64,000 bases of DNA, taken from Limosilactobacillus reuteri. GTDB lineage: Bacteria > Bacillota > Bacilli > Lactobacillales > Lactobacillaceae. The notes beneath the pieces are model-generated. The model did no database searches and was not told the origin of the DNA. It was given only the letters and a program-made list of their open reading frames with translations. The DNA lies in contig NZ_CP027805.1 in NCBI RefSeq assembly GCF_003072625.1, positions 1,759,501 through 1,823,500 of the forward strand. Reading direction: 5' to 3'. Of the stretch, positions 29,028-37,488 are shown one piece after another. Both the position numbers and the translations under genes were made by a program. Every line of letters starts with the position of its first letter. Position 1 is the stretch's first letter.

Positions 29028-30014
29028 TTAATCAATTTTAGCCACTAATTTTCCAACTACTTCATGCTTTTTAATCGCTGTTAAGCCATCAATAATTTGA
29101 TCAAACGGAATCACTTTCTCAATCAAAGGCTTTACATCCCCATTAGCTATTAATCTTAACATTTCCGCATTCATTCGGCCTAAATCAGCCTGCTGATATG
29201 GGTTACCAATGAGATGCGCCCCACCAAGATTAACGACATCCATCCCTAGACCGCGATCAAACATTGGCACATTATCAAGTGAAGGAACGTCAACAATCGT
29301 TACTAAGCGTCCATTATAGGCTAACCGTTGCAAATCAAGTTCTGCTTCTTTTTTGCCTACCGTATCAATGATCAAATCAACGCCAAGCCCATCGGTGAGA
29401 GCGACTAACTCTTTATCCACATCTTCAGTTCGATAGTTGATGATTGCATCTGGAGCAAGCTGCTTTACGTAGTCATGTTTACTAGATGAAGCAGTCGTAA
29501 ATACCTTGCAGCCATGAAGTTTAGCAAGTTGAATAGCGATACTGCCAACACCACCCGCACCAGCATGAACCAACACGGTATTAACATTGGCAAAATTAGC
29601 CTTGCGTTCTATTGCTTCATAAGCTGTCAAAGCCCCACATAAAGCACTAGCAGCAACTTCATAGGAAACAGAATCCGGAATCTTAGCTAATTCATAAGTC
29701 GGGGCAGTCACATATTCGGCGAAACAACCATTTTGCGTTAAATCACCATGTCCAGATACTCGGTCACCGACATGCCAATTCGTAACTCCTTGACCGACAC
29801 TAACAATCTCGCCAGCAACGTCCAATCCAAGGATATGCGGATACTGCCAAGCACTAACTCCGCCTTCAACGATTTTATAGTCGACCGGATTAAGCCCAGC
29901 AGCATGCACTTTGATTAAAACTTCATGTTCAGCCGGCGTAGGAACTGGGACTTCCGCAAAATTCAAATCTTGCAATGAACGATCTGCTGCTTTTTCGACT
30001 ACTAAGGCTTTCAT
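29028..30014 (-). CDS. Medium-chain dehydrogenase/reductase (quinone oxidoreductase-like)
   Basis: A 328-residue MDR. The N-terminal GroES-like domain has AAGLNPVDYKIVEGG and LGLDVAGEIVSVG; the cofactor domain has LVHAGAGGVGSIAIQLAKLHG (GxGxxG). The zinc ligands of alcohol dehydrogenases are not visible, so a quinone oxidoreductase or enone reductase role with NADPH is more likely. AAGGAGAGCG precedes the ATG. It is monocistronic; the reductase target is unknown. Confidence 0.88.
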   Translation of the reverse strand: MKALVVEKAADRSLQDLNFAEVPVPTPAEHEVLIKVHAAGLNPVDYKIVEGGVSAWQYPHILGLDVAGEIVSVGQGVTNWHVGDRVSGHGDLTQNGCFAEYVTAPTYELAKIPDSVSYEVAASALCGALTAYEAIERKANFANVNTVLVHAGAGGVGSIAIQLAKLHGCKVFTTASSSKHDYVKQLAPDAIINYRTEDVDKELVALTDGLGVDLIIDTVGKKEAELDLQRLAYNGRLVTIVDVPSLDNVPMFDRGLGMDVVNLGGAHLIGNPYQQADLGRMNAEMLRLIANGDVKPLIEKVIPFDQIIDGLTAIKKHEVVGKLVAKID

Positions 30015-30058
30015 TTTTTCGCTCTCCTTAATTTATAATAATTATTATAACACTTTGC

Positions 30059-31471
30059 CTAGGCATTCTTCATGGCCATCTTATTAAGGTAGTGCCAAAT
30101 TTGTGAACGATATTTCCGTAATCCGAATAACATCACAAGATAAATGATAACTGCCAGTGAAATCCAAACAGGACTTTCTGATATAAAGGCAGCAAAAACC
30201 AATGCATTCAATGGGCGTGCTACTAAGTTAAAGCTTGTTACCAAGACCACCCCGGTTGGAATTGCAACGCCATAGTGGGCCACTGCTGCAGTATAGACCG
30301 GACTGAGCCAACTAGCCGCATATAAACCTAAACTAAACCACACAATTCCCGTAGCAATTACTTTTAAGATATTTCCACGAGTCACCGCGACAATTGATTC
30401 AATCATGTATGGAATTGCAATTAAATCAACCACCGGAAGGGTCTTATTGCCAGGAAGGATAAAAGCAATTAAAACCATAATTGGGATTAAAATGATTCCT
30501 GAAATTAAAGTGGCTGATTCTCCATAGCCAACGCCATCATCAACTGCTAGGAACCATCGCTTTTTATCATAACGGCTATTTTTATTTTTGCCATGTCGTT
30601 TCTTCTGTTGCTTATCAATTTCAGTGGCGATGGGAATAAATGCCTTTGCGAATACGTTTGTAACCAGGGGAAAGATCGCCATAACGGCAGCTAGTTGAAT
30701 CGCAAATTTAGTAATCTGTCCCCACGCGCTTATTTTCCCTAGGGAAGACAAATCACCCAGGATTCCAATTATTAATCCTAGGATAATTCCCATTGTAATT
30801 GGTTCTCCAAAGACACCTAGTTTTTTCTGAAAATCTTTAGGAGTCATCTTCACTTTGTTAAATCCCAGTAAATCCCATAACGGATCTAAAATAATCGCTG
30901 GAACCACTTGCTCGATATTATGTAAGGAGTCGACAGTGGTATTCTCAATTCCATAATAGTCGGCCCACCAGTCTGCTTGAATCTCCGCTAAGACTAGCGA
31001 GTACAGGAGCATAAAAAATTCCAGCCCTAATGATAGCCAATAATTATGAGTTACATAAAAAGCTAGCGTGCCCCAGATCATATAACCAAAATTGTTCCAA
31101 ATATTAGAAGGCAGAAACACTTTGGTAACGCCAAGCGCAAATAAAATTAATTCAGCTAGTAATCCAAAAACAAAAAACGACAAGCCAACTGTTGACCCAA
31201 ATGCTGCTAATGATCCTGCTTGCCAGCCAATATCAACCACTGGCAGTTTAATTCCCGTATTATCAACCATTTGGCGGACAATCTTAGTCACCACTGGCGT
31301 AAATTCTGTGATAATCCAGGTAAAACCGGTTAAACCGACACCAGCATAGAAGGCACTCATCATTGCTGTCTTAGGCTTCACTCGTAGTAATAAGGCAATG
31401 ATAAAAATTATTATTGGGACAACTACACTTGCACCAAAGGTTTGAAAAATAGTATTAACTTCTTGAAGCAT
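30059..31471 (-). CDS. PTS galactitol-type IIC permease
   Basis: A 470-residue membrane protein with about 10-12 hydrophobic segments, matching the galactitol (Gat) IIC family from its N-terminus (FQTFGASVVVPIIIFIIALLLRVKP) to the conserved PLWDLLGFNKVK and GVGYGESATLISG regions. It would move a polyol or sugar across the membrane while a IIB partner phosphorylates it. No IIA or IIB gene is nearby, so it is orphan here or relies on partners elsewhere. Substrate uncertain. Confidence 0.85.
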   Translation of the reverse strand: MLQEVNTIFQTFGASVVVPIIIFIIALLLRVKPKTAMMSAFYAGVGLTGFTWIITEFTPVVTKIVRQMVDNTGIKLPVVDIGWQAGSLAAFGSTVGLSFFVFGLLAELILFALGVTKVFLPSNIWNNFGYMIWGTLAFYVTHNYWLSLGLEFFMLLYSLVLAEIQADWWADYYGIENTTVDSLHNIEQVVPAIILDPLWDLLGFNKVKMTPKDFQKKLGVFGEPITMGIILGLIIGILGDLSSLGKISAWGQITKFAIQLAAVMAIFPLVTNVFAKAFIPIATEIDKQQKKRHGKNKNSRYDKKRWFLAVDDGVGYGESATLISGIILIPIMVLIAFILPGNKTLPVVDLIAIPYMIESIVAVTRGNILKVIATGIVWFSLGLYAASWLSPVYTAAVAHYGVAIPTGVVLVTSFNLVARPLNALVFAAFISESPVWISLAVIIYLVMLFGLRKYRSQIWHYLNKMAMKNA

Positions 31472-31625
31472 GTTTTACCCTCTCCATCGAATAAACTGTT
31501 ACCTATATTTTCTCTAAGACCGATCTTTTTAGCAAGACAAAAGGTTTATCTTCGTTTGCTATAGAAATGCATTCAGAAATTTGCTACAGTATGATGAGTT
31601 TAATTTATTAGGGAGGGTACATTTT

Positions 31626-32795
31626 ATGAAATATCGTTTACAAGCTATTATTTTTGTCTTCGTTGCCTTTATGCTTGGGTGTAACGAATATATGATTGTC
31701 GGCGTTTTACCTGATATTGCTCATGAATACCATGATTCACTTGGTAAGTTAGGCCTACTTGTAACTGTGTTTGCCTTGGTTTATGCCATTTTCACTCCGA
31801 TTATTACTTCAATGGCAAATCGTTGGCGACGACATCATGTTTTATTAGTTCTCATGGTTATTTTCTTTATCGGCAATACCTGGACAGCGATGGCACCAAA
31901 CTTTATTTCAATGTTACTTTCACGGATTCTAACCGCTAGTGTTGCCGGTGCGATTATCTCAATGGTCCTCGTAATGGCGAGCTATGTTGCGCCGCGCGAA
32001 AAAAGAGCAAGCCTGGTTTCATGGGTTTTTGCTGGATTTAGTATTGCTTCAGTTATCGGTATTCCAATCGGGACCGTTATCAGCACCACCCTTACTTGGC
32101 ATGACAGTTTTTGGATGATTTCTGGAATAACAATCATTGTTTTTGTCGCCTTGATCTGGCTCGTCCCACGTGATACGCCTCAATTTAAGAGTACCCTTAG
32201 TAAACAATTTGTGTTATTTAAGGATTCTCGAATCATTCTCGGTGTTAGTTTCATCGTTGCTATTTGTGCGGCTGACTACACAATTTATACCTATATTCGT
32301 CCTTTAATCACTAACGAAATGGGCTTTGATAATACTTGGTTGAATTGGCTCTTATTCGGAATGGGAATCTTCTTTATTATTGGTAATAAATTTGGTGGCT
32401 ACCTGGCGGACCGTGGCGGAATCCACCGACTCAGTGGAATCTACGCGGCAATGACAGTCTTATTTCTCATCTTTGGCCCCGTCTTACCATTCAAGTGGGG
32501 CGCCATTATTATTGTGGCTGTTTTATGTATTGCCTTTTCATGCTATGGCCCTTCCACCCAATTGATGTTCCTCGATATTGCCGAAAAACAATATCCTCAA
32601 TCACTTGACTTAGCTTCATCTCTAAACTCGATTTTTGCTAATATTGGTATTTCGCTGGGCTCTTTTACTGCCTCTCAGGCTGTCACTTTCACTGCCATGA
32701 AAAACCTCGGTTACGTTGGTGCAGTCTATGGGCTCCTCGCAACAATACTAATCATCGTCCTTAGCAAAAAATATACGAGGATGCGCAATTATTAA
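31626..32795 (+). CDS. MFS transporter (DHA1 drug/sugar efflux type)
   Basis: A 389-residue major facilitator with 12 predicted helices. The N-terminus MKYRLQAIIFVFVAFMLGCNEYMIVGVLPDIA resembles the AraJ/YdhP/PbuE-type exporters, and the loop 2-3 motif is MANRWRRHHVL. I start at ATG 31626, eight bases after GGGAGGG, instead of the upstream ATG at 31581. Substrate unknown; export of a drug, purine or sugar are all possible. It is divergent from the PTS IIC gene. Confidence 0.88.
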   Translation: MKYRLQAIIFVFVAFMLGCNEYMIVGVLPDIAHEYHDSLGKLGLLVTVFALVYAIFTPIITSMANRWRRHHVLLVLMVIFFIGNTWTAMAPNFISMLLSRILTASVAGAIISMVLVMASYVAPREKRASLVSWVFAGFSIASVIGIPIGTVISTTLTWHDSFWMISGITIIVFVALIWLVPRDTPQFKSTLSKQFVLFKDSRIILGVSFIVAICAADYTIYTYIRPLITNEMGFDNTWLNWLLFGMGIFFIIGNKFGGYLADRGGIHRLSGIYAAMTVLFLIFGPVLPFKWGAIIIVAVLCIAFSCYGPSTQLMFLDIAEKQYPQSLDLASSLNSIFANIGISLGSFTASQAVTFTAMKNLGYVGAVYGLLATILIIVLSKKYTRMRNY

Positions 32796-32807
32796 TCTTA
32801 ACTTTGA

Positions 32808-32839
32808 GTACAGATGGATTTTCTATCTGTGCTTTTTAT
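32808..32839 (+). terminator. Intrinsic terminator after the MFS gene
   Basis: GTACAGAT...ATCTGTGC stem followed by TTTTTATTT. Confidence 0.75.
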
Positions 32840-32967
32840 TTCCTGGGAAATTTATATGCAACTAATAGTAGTGGGGTGAGCAATTGTTGTTATCTAAGGA
32901 TTCTATTGACCTTTTAAGCAGATCCAATTAAATTCTAAATATAAATTTTGAAAAGGAGCTTTTTGTT

Positions 32968-33849
32968 ATGCCGTACTCTTTTCCGCATCAACTTCTTAAA
33001 CTACGGACTGAAAAACAATTATCACAAGCTGAACTAGCTACGCGTCTATTCGTTTCCCGCCAAGCCGTCTCTAAATGGGAAAACGGGGATGCTGAACCAA
33101 GTATCGACAAACTAATTTTGCTTGCCAAAGTTTTTAACGTTTCATTAGACCGCCTCATCCTGGGAACAAACGACTTTAATCAACCACTGGTAAAACTTAA
33201 TAATATTGTTAAAATTTTTAACTCACCAGTTCTCGACAACCTTGATTTAACTATTCATAATAATGAACGCATTGCCCTCCTTGGTAGTAATGGCACTGGT
33301 AAAACAACTTTAGTAAAGATAATTGAAGGTGCTTTGAAGCCTAACGAAGGTACTATTAAATCGTATTTTAATAAAAATAATTCTTTAAATATCATGTCCC
33401 AAGAAAATGTTTTAATTCCGACCCTAAAAGTTAAAGAGCAAATCAGTTTGACAGCCGCCATAACTAAGGTTGATTCAAAACAACGAATCAATTATCTTCT
33501 TGATCAATTTAAATTATCATCCCAGCAAAATACAATTATTGCGAAATTGTCAGGTGGACAAAAACGTCGCCTTTCGCTCTTACTTAGCGTCCTCCGTCAG
33601 TCCAAGCTTCTGATCCTAGACGAGCCGACTGTTGGGATGGATTTAGAATCAATTGACTATTTTTGGCATTTTATTGAAAAGGTTTCGGGAAGTATTTTAG
33701 TTATTACTCATGATTTCAATCAAATTGATAAATTCTTTTCCCGTGTTCTGCTCCTGAAAGATGGCCAAATCTCTCAAGACATCCCTGTTAAGGAAATCCA
33801 CCAACATAATCAGACAATCGAACAATGGTATCGTCAACATAATCGTTAG
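32968..33849 (+). CDS. XRE helix-turn-helix fused to an ABC ATP-binding domain
   Basis: A 293-residue two-domain protein. Residues 1-66 are a complete XRE-type HTH (LSQAELATRLFVSRQAVSKWENGDAEPS). Residues 72-285 are an ABC ATPase with Walker A GSNGTGKTT (106-114), signature LSGGQ (194-198), Walker B LLILDEP (214-220) and an H-loop in VITHDF. No stop or start codon with a binding site separates the halves, and AAAAGGAG precedes the first ATG, so it is one gene. It lies 10 bp before an ABC-2-type permease, so it is the transporter's ATPase and may also bind DNA. Substrate unknown; peptide or antimicrobial export, or immunity, is possible. Confidence 0.9.
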   Translation: MPYSFPHQLLKLRTEKQLSQAELATRLFVSRQAVSKWENGDAEPSIDKLILLAKVFNVSLDRLILGTNDFNQPLVKLNNIVKIFNSPVLDNLDLTIHNNERIALLGSNGTGKTTLVKIIEGALKPNEGTIKSYFNKNNSLNIMSQENVLIPTLKVKEQISLTAAITKVDSKQRINYLLDQFKLSSQQNTIIAKLSGGQKRRLSLLLSVLRQSKLLILDEPTVGMDLESIDYFWHFIEKVSGSILVITHDFNQIDKFFSRVLLLKDGQISQDIPVKEIHQHNQTIEQWYRQHNR

Positions 33850-33859
33850 GAGCTTTCTT

Positions 33860-34570
33860 ATGAGTATCATAGCAATTCAACTAAAACAAGTTTTACGCAA
33901 TCATCGTTTCTTTCTTTTTACTATTCTCCTGCCAGGTATTTGGTATGTATTTATGATTCAAGTTGCTAGTACATCTCTCACCGCCACCGGCAACTTCCGA
34001 CTCGCTTTACTCTTGCTTGCTCTCCTGATGGGAATACTCGGTAATTCAATCGTTACTTTCAGCAAACGGATTTGCAGTAATAAAGACTTCTACATTCTTC
34101 AATCGCACATTAGTCACTACTCTCTGTGGAACTATTTATTTTCGCAATTAATTACCCAAGTCATCATCAATTTGTTCATCACCATCGTAATTATGATTCT
34201 TGCTATTTTTCTTCATACTATCGAGTTCAACTTTATTACTATCACTAGTATTTTGTTAACCAATATCATCGGAATATATCTAAGCGTGATCGGGTTTGCA
34301 ATTGGGCTTTCCTTTGACGCACCAACTGTCGATGCCGCTGGAACCCCAATCCTATTTATAATCGCAACTTTTATTACTCCTTGGAAACACCTCCTACCAG
34401 CTAATTCTTTTATTGGTTTTTTTGCTAATGTTCAAAAGCTATTTCCAACTTATTATCTTTATGCCGACCTTGATCATCTATCGGTTAGTCATCTTGGGCT
34501 ACTATTTGTAACTGCGATTATTACTCTGTTACCTTGGCTTGGCTTTATCTATCGAAAATTAATCAACTAA
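33860..34570 (+). CDS. ABC-2-type transporter permease
   Basis: A 236-residue membrane protein with six hydrophobic segments (about 18-38, 48-66, 90-115, 122-145, 155-175 and 210-232), typical of ABC-2 exporter permeases. I start at ATG 33860, eight bases after AGGAG, rather than at 33761 inside the preceding gene. It is the partner of the HTH-ABC protein just upstream and shares a terminator at 34569-34617. No substrate can be read from the sequence. Confidence 0.85.
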   Translation: MSIIAIQLKQVLRNHRFFLFTILLPGIWYVFMIQVASTSLTATGNFRLALLLLALLMGILGNSIVTFSKRICSNKDFYILQSHISHYSLWNYLFSQLITQVIINLFITIVIMILAIFLHTIEFNFITITSILLTNIIGIYLSVIGFAIGLSFDAPTVDAAGTPILFIIATFITPWKHLLPANSFIGFFANVQKLFPTYYLYADLDHLSVSHLGLLFVTAIITLLPWLGFIYRKLIN

Positions 34571-34617
34571 AAAAACCGGAATACTTAGTATGTTTAGTAC
34601 TAGGTATTCCGGTTTTT
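34569..34617. terminator. Strong bidirectional terminator
   Basis: AAACCGGAATACTTAGTA pairs with TACTAGGTATTCCGGTTT, with A7 on one side and T5 on the other. It ends the ABC-2 operon on the plus strand and would end a minus-strand transcript coming from 34.77 kb. Confidence 0.9.
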
Positions 34618-34766
34618 CGTGTATTGATACTATCTCAAGTCAATCAGCACTGTCCACATGGCCGATTAACTGGACACCTCACAATCCGGTGAGTTAATGT
34701 GTCCCACTTGTCAAAATGTCAATGGTAGCTCTTAGGGTCGCTACCAGACCTCTCGACTCATCGCAA
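34570..34766 (-). ncRNA. Candidate structured small RNA
   Basis: Between the unknown gene at 34804 and the terminator at 34569-34617 there is no reading frame. The minus strand has a possible promoter, TTGCAT (34800-34795), a 17-bp spacer and TAAATT (34777-34772), then three consecutive hairpins: GGTAGC/GCTACC; GGACAC with inner CTCAC pairing to GTGAG and GTGTCC; and an 11-bp stem AGTTAATCGGC/GCTGATTGACT whose two G-U pairs fit the minus strand. It then runs into the terminator. It could instead be a 3' untranslated region of the unknown operon; no known RNA family is recognised. Confidence 0.45.
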
Positions 34767-34803
34767 ACTATAATTTAGCATATTTGACCCATTGATGCAA
34801 CTC

Positions 34804-35262
34804 TTATGCTCTTGCTTCCATTATATCTGCAAGGTGTTCGGCTACCCATTCTTGAGCTTTAGTAACCAAATCAGTTGTCTTTCCGCTTTGATCGGTTTCA
34901 TTTGCCAATTCATCGATCCGCAATCCCGTTTTATTAATATCTTCACTCTCCATTACTAAATAAAGATTAACAGGGTACTCGATCTCTTTATCCAATAATT
35001 TAACATCTAATCGCTCTGCCTCATCCATCGGTATGTTGATTAGGTTGGTTTCTAAGCGAAAGCTAACTGGATCACCTTTTTTCATTTTAATATTCATCTT
35101 ATATTGACCAAGGTGTCCCGTATCAAGCTGTTCAATCATAAAATTAATTGCAGTTGTTAATACTGTTTTTTGCTGTGATTGGGCAGCAGTTTTTTCAACT
35201 TCTTCTGTCACAACCTGATCGCTCGTCAACTGTGACAAATAATCAGCTACTGACATCTTCAT
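34804..35262 (-). CDS. Uncharacterised cytosolic protein
   Basis: A 152-residue acidic protein without membrane segments or signal peptide. The middle looks like a beta-rich domain (QYKMNIKMKKGDPVSFRLETNLINIP ... EYPVNLYLVMES) and the ends are helical. I do not recognise the family. Its ATG overlaps the stop of the upstream membrane gene by four bases (ATGA, 35259-35262), so the two are translated together and may work together. Confidence 0.7.
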   Translation of the reverse strand: MKMSVADYLSQLTSDQVVTEEVEKTAAQSQQKTVLTTAINFMIEQLDTGHLGQYKMNIKMKKGDPVSFRLETNLINIPMDEAERLDVKLLDKEIEYPVNLYLVMESEDINKTGLRIDELANETDQSGKTTDLVTKAQEWVAEHLADIMEARA

Positions 35263-35666
35263 TTTTTCATTTGCTCCTTCATTTTTTCAATTTTAGCTTT
35301 TGTATAGTCTGCACGCTGTTTTGCACCATAATAAACACCAGCAGCTCCTACTAAAATTCCAACAATACTTAGTGCTTGAATAAATAATCCGTAGGCACTT
35401 TCTCGTGGACTTACCATTTGAAATGCGGCTAAACTAGCGATTGCAAAATAAAGGTTTACTAAAATCGTTGCATATCCACAAAAGCGCATCTTTAAAAACG
35501 ATAATCCGTTAACAATGATTGCTAAAACGATAAAGAAGAGCAGCCGCGGCCATACAGATGATGATGTCAGCGAGTGACCATGCTGAACAAACATAAAAGC
35601 ATCAAGGACTAATGCAATTACTGCTGCTACTGATGTTACAATAACAACTTTTTCATTATTTTTCAT
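35259..35666 (-). CDS. Uncharacterised four-helix membrane protein
   Basis: A 135-residue protein with four hydrophobic segments (about 8-28, 40-58, 66-85 and 91-112) and a basic, probably helical cytoplasmic tail (KQRADYTKAKIEKMKEQMKK). No family recognised. It is coupled by a four-base overlap to the unknown cytosolic gene that follows. The ribosome binding site is weak (AAGAAAGTTGG). Confidence 0.7.
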   Translation of the reverse strand: MKNNEKVVIVTSVAAVIALVLDAFMFVQHGHSLTSSSVWPRLLFFIVLAIIVNGLSFLKMRFCGYATILVNLYFAIASLAAFQMVSPRESAYGLFIQALSIVGILVGAAGVYYGAKQRADYTKAKIEKMKEQMKK

Positions 35667-35795
35667 TTATTTTGCCAACTTTCTTTTTTGCTATCCCCGC
35701 GGATGACCAATATTTTTACATCCCTTAATTAACGAAAAAGGAATGTAACGATTAATTACACTCCTCATTTTACTAAATTAAGTTAAAAAGCTCAA

Positions 35796-36809
35796 TTATG
35801 CGAGTAAATCAGCTACTTCAGCGGTTGGAATTCCCGTAATATATTGTTGGGTTCCTTCCTCTTCAAGGACTTTGGCAATCTCATCATGGTCATACTTAAC
35901 CCCTTGGAGCTTTTCTGCTAATTGGTTAATATCCTGTGGGCCAAAGAAATCACCATAGAATTTCACGTTTTTGATTACGCCATCTTTAACATCAAAGCGG
36001 GCATCAATTGTCCCCATATCAAAGTGTTTCCGTCGCTTAACCGTAAATTCTGGCGACTTACCATAGACCCAATCCCAGTTGTTATAGTACCGCTCATAGA
36101 TCTTATCAATTTCTTTTTGATCCTCGGGGGTAACCACGTATTGCTTATCCTTAATCTCCTCAAGGTCGTCAACATGGAAGAGACCCTTGAGCAATTCATC
36201 CCTAAATGTTGACACATCAATATCTTGGTACTTTTCATCCAAGTATGGGCGGAGATTCGTAACCCGTGATCGAACGGATTTGATCCCCTTTGAAGCAATC
36301 TTATCTTTTGCCACATGAAGGGCATCCGCGACGACACTTAAGTCAACGTCAAGCATTAATGTTCCATGGGAGAATGTCTTTCCATTACGTGAATACATCG
36401 CATTTCCCGAGAATTTCTTACCATCAACTAAAATATCATTACGACCGCTGACCTCTGCACTAGTAGCACCCATTTGATGAAGAACATTAACAATCGGCTG
36501 GGTAAACGATTTAAAGTCACCAAATTCCTCACTATCACTTGGGACCACAAAACTAAAGCAAAGGTTCCCTAAGTCTTGATAAACAGCACCACCGCCTGAT
36601 AAACGACGGGTTACTCGGATATTGTGTTCTTTTACATAATCATGATTAATCTCTTCAAGCGTATTTTGGTTTCGGCCCACGATAATACATGGTTCTTCAT
36701 AATAAAATAGTACTAAAGGCTCTTTCCCAAAATCCTTATTATTCATTAAATATTGTTCTGTAGCTAAATTCATTCCAATATTATGAGAAGTCATTGAACC
36801 ATAACGCAT
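35796..36809 (-). CDS. lplA: Lipoate-protein ligase A
   Basis: A 337-residue ligase that activates free lipoate with ATP and transfers it to lipoyl domains of pyruvate dehydrogenase or related complexes. Recognisable blocks are CIIVGRNQNTLEEIN, RRLSGGGAVYQDLGNLCFSF (lipoate/AMP site) and GRNDILVDGKKFSGNAM with the conserved Lys. The C-terminal accessory domain is present (from about residue 250). I start at ATG 36809 because GAGGGTG lies six bases upstream; the GTG at 36818 adds three residues. It supports lipoate scavenging. Confidence 0.94.
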   Translation of the reverse strand: MRYGSMTSHNIGMNLATEQYLMNNKDFGKEPLVLFYYEEPCIIVGRNQNTLEEINHDYVKEHNIRVTRRLSGGGAVYQDLGNLCFSFVVPSDSEEFGDFKSFTQPIVNVLHQMGATSAEVSGRNDILVDGKKFSGNAMYSRNGKTFSHGTLMLDVDLSVVADALHVAKDKIASKGIKSVRSRVTNLRPYLDEKYQDIDVSTFRDELLKGLFHVDDLEEIKDKQYVVTPEDQKEIDKIYERYYNNWDWVYGKSPEFTVKRRKHFDMGTIDARFDVKDGVIKNVKFYGDFFGPQDINQLAEKLQGVKYDHDEIAKVLEEEGTQQYITGIPTAEVADLLA

Positions 36810-37009
36810 AACTAGCACCCTCTTATAAAAACATCAACATAAATAGACTAAAATTTTACTTTTGTCATTTAGTCATCCAATTGTAGTGTACGTCTTTTAG
36901 TAAGCGTTTGCAATACATTATCGACAAAGTAAAAAATACTTTCTTTTTTACATCTTTCTAGGGCGAAAACATTTTATAATAAAGGTATAAACTTTCGGAG
37001 GTGTCTATT

Positions 37010-37477
37010 ATGACAGAAATTTATCCATACAAACATATTCTAGTTGCTGTCGACGGCTCAAAAATTACTAGTAACGTCTTAGAAAGTGCCATTGATTCTG
37101 CACTACGGAATCATGCCAGCCTTGATATATTACGGATTGTTCAAGTAACGCAACTAACTGATGGCTATAGTAATGCGGCCCTTAGCAACGAAGAAACATA
37201 TAACATTGTTAAAACCACCAAGGAACGACTCGATGACTTGAAAAAGCGCGCGGTCGATGCAGGGGTTGAAGACGTTAACGTTCATATCCGGTTTGGAAAT
37301 CCAAAACGTGTTATTGCCCATGAATTTCCGTCAGATCACAATACTGACTTGATTGTTCTCGGTGCGACTGGTGTATCTGGCCTCGAACGCTTTGTTCTTG
37401 GTTCTGTTACCCACTATGTTAGTCGGATGGCAAAATGTGATGTTCTTGTTGTTCGCAAAAACGACCATGTTAACTAG
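37010..37477 (+). CDS. Universal stress protein UspA family
   Basis: A 155-residue single-domain Usp. The start IYPYKHILVAVDGSKITSNVL and the nucleotide-binding signature GATGVSGLERFVLGS (G-2x-G-9x-G-S) match ATP-binding members. GGAGGTGTCTATT precedes ATG 37010. It is followed after 11 bp by the TetM-like GTPase, so the two are probably one operon. Role in stress tolerance is inferred from the family. Confidence 0.92.
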   Translation: MTEIYPYKHILVAVDGSKITSNVLESAIDSALRNHASLDILRIVQVTQLTDGYSNAALSNEETYNIVKTTKERLDDLKKRAVDAGVEDVNVHIRFGNPKRVIAHEFPSDHNTDLIVLGATGVSGLERFVLGSVTHYVSRMAKCDVLVVRKNDHVN

Positions 37478-37488
37478 GTGAAAAAACG

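Noticed and set aside
34570-34766. 6S RNA or Lacto-usp RNA
   Set aside because: The long single stem with a central bubble expected for 6S is not apparent; only three separate hairpins are seen. A covariance-model search would decide.
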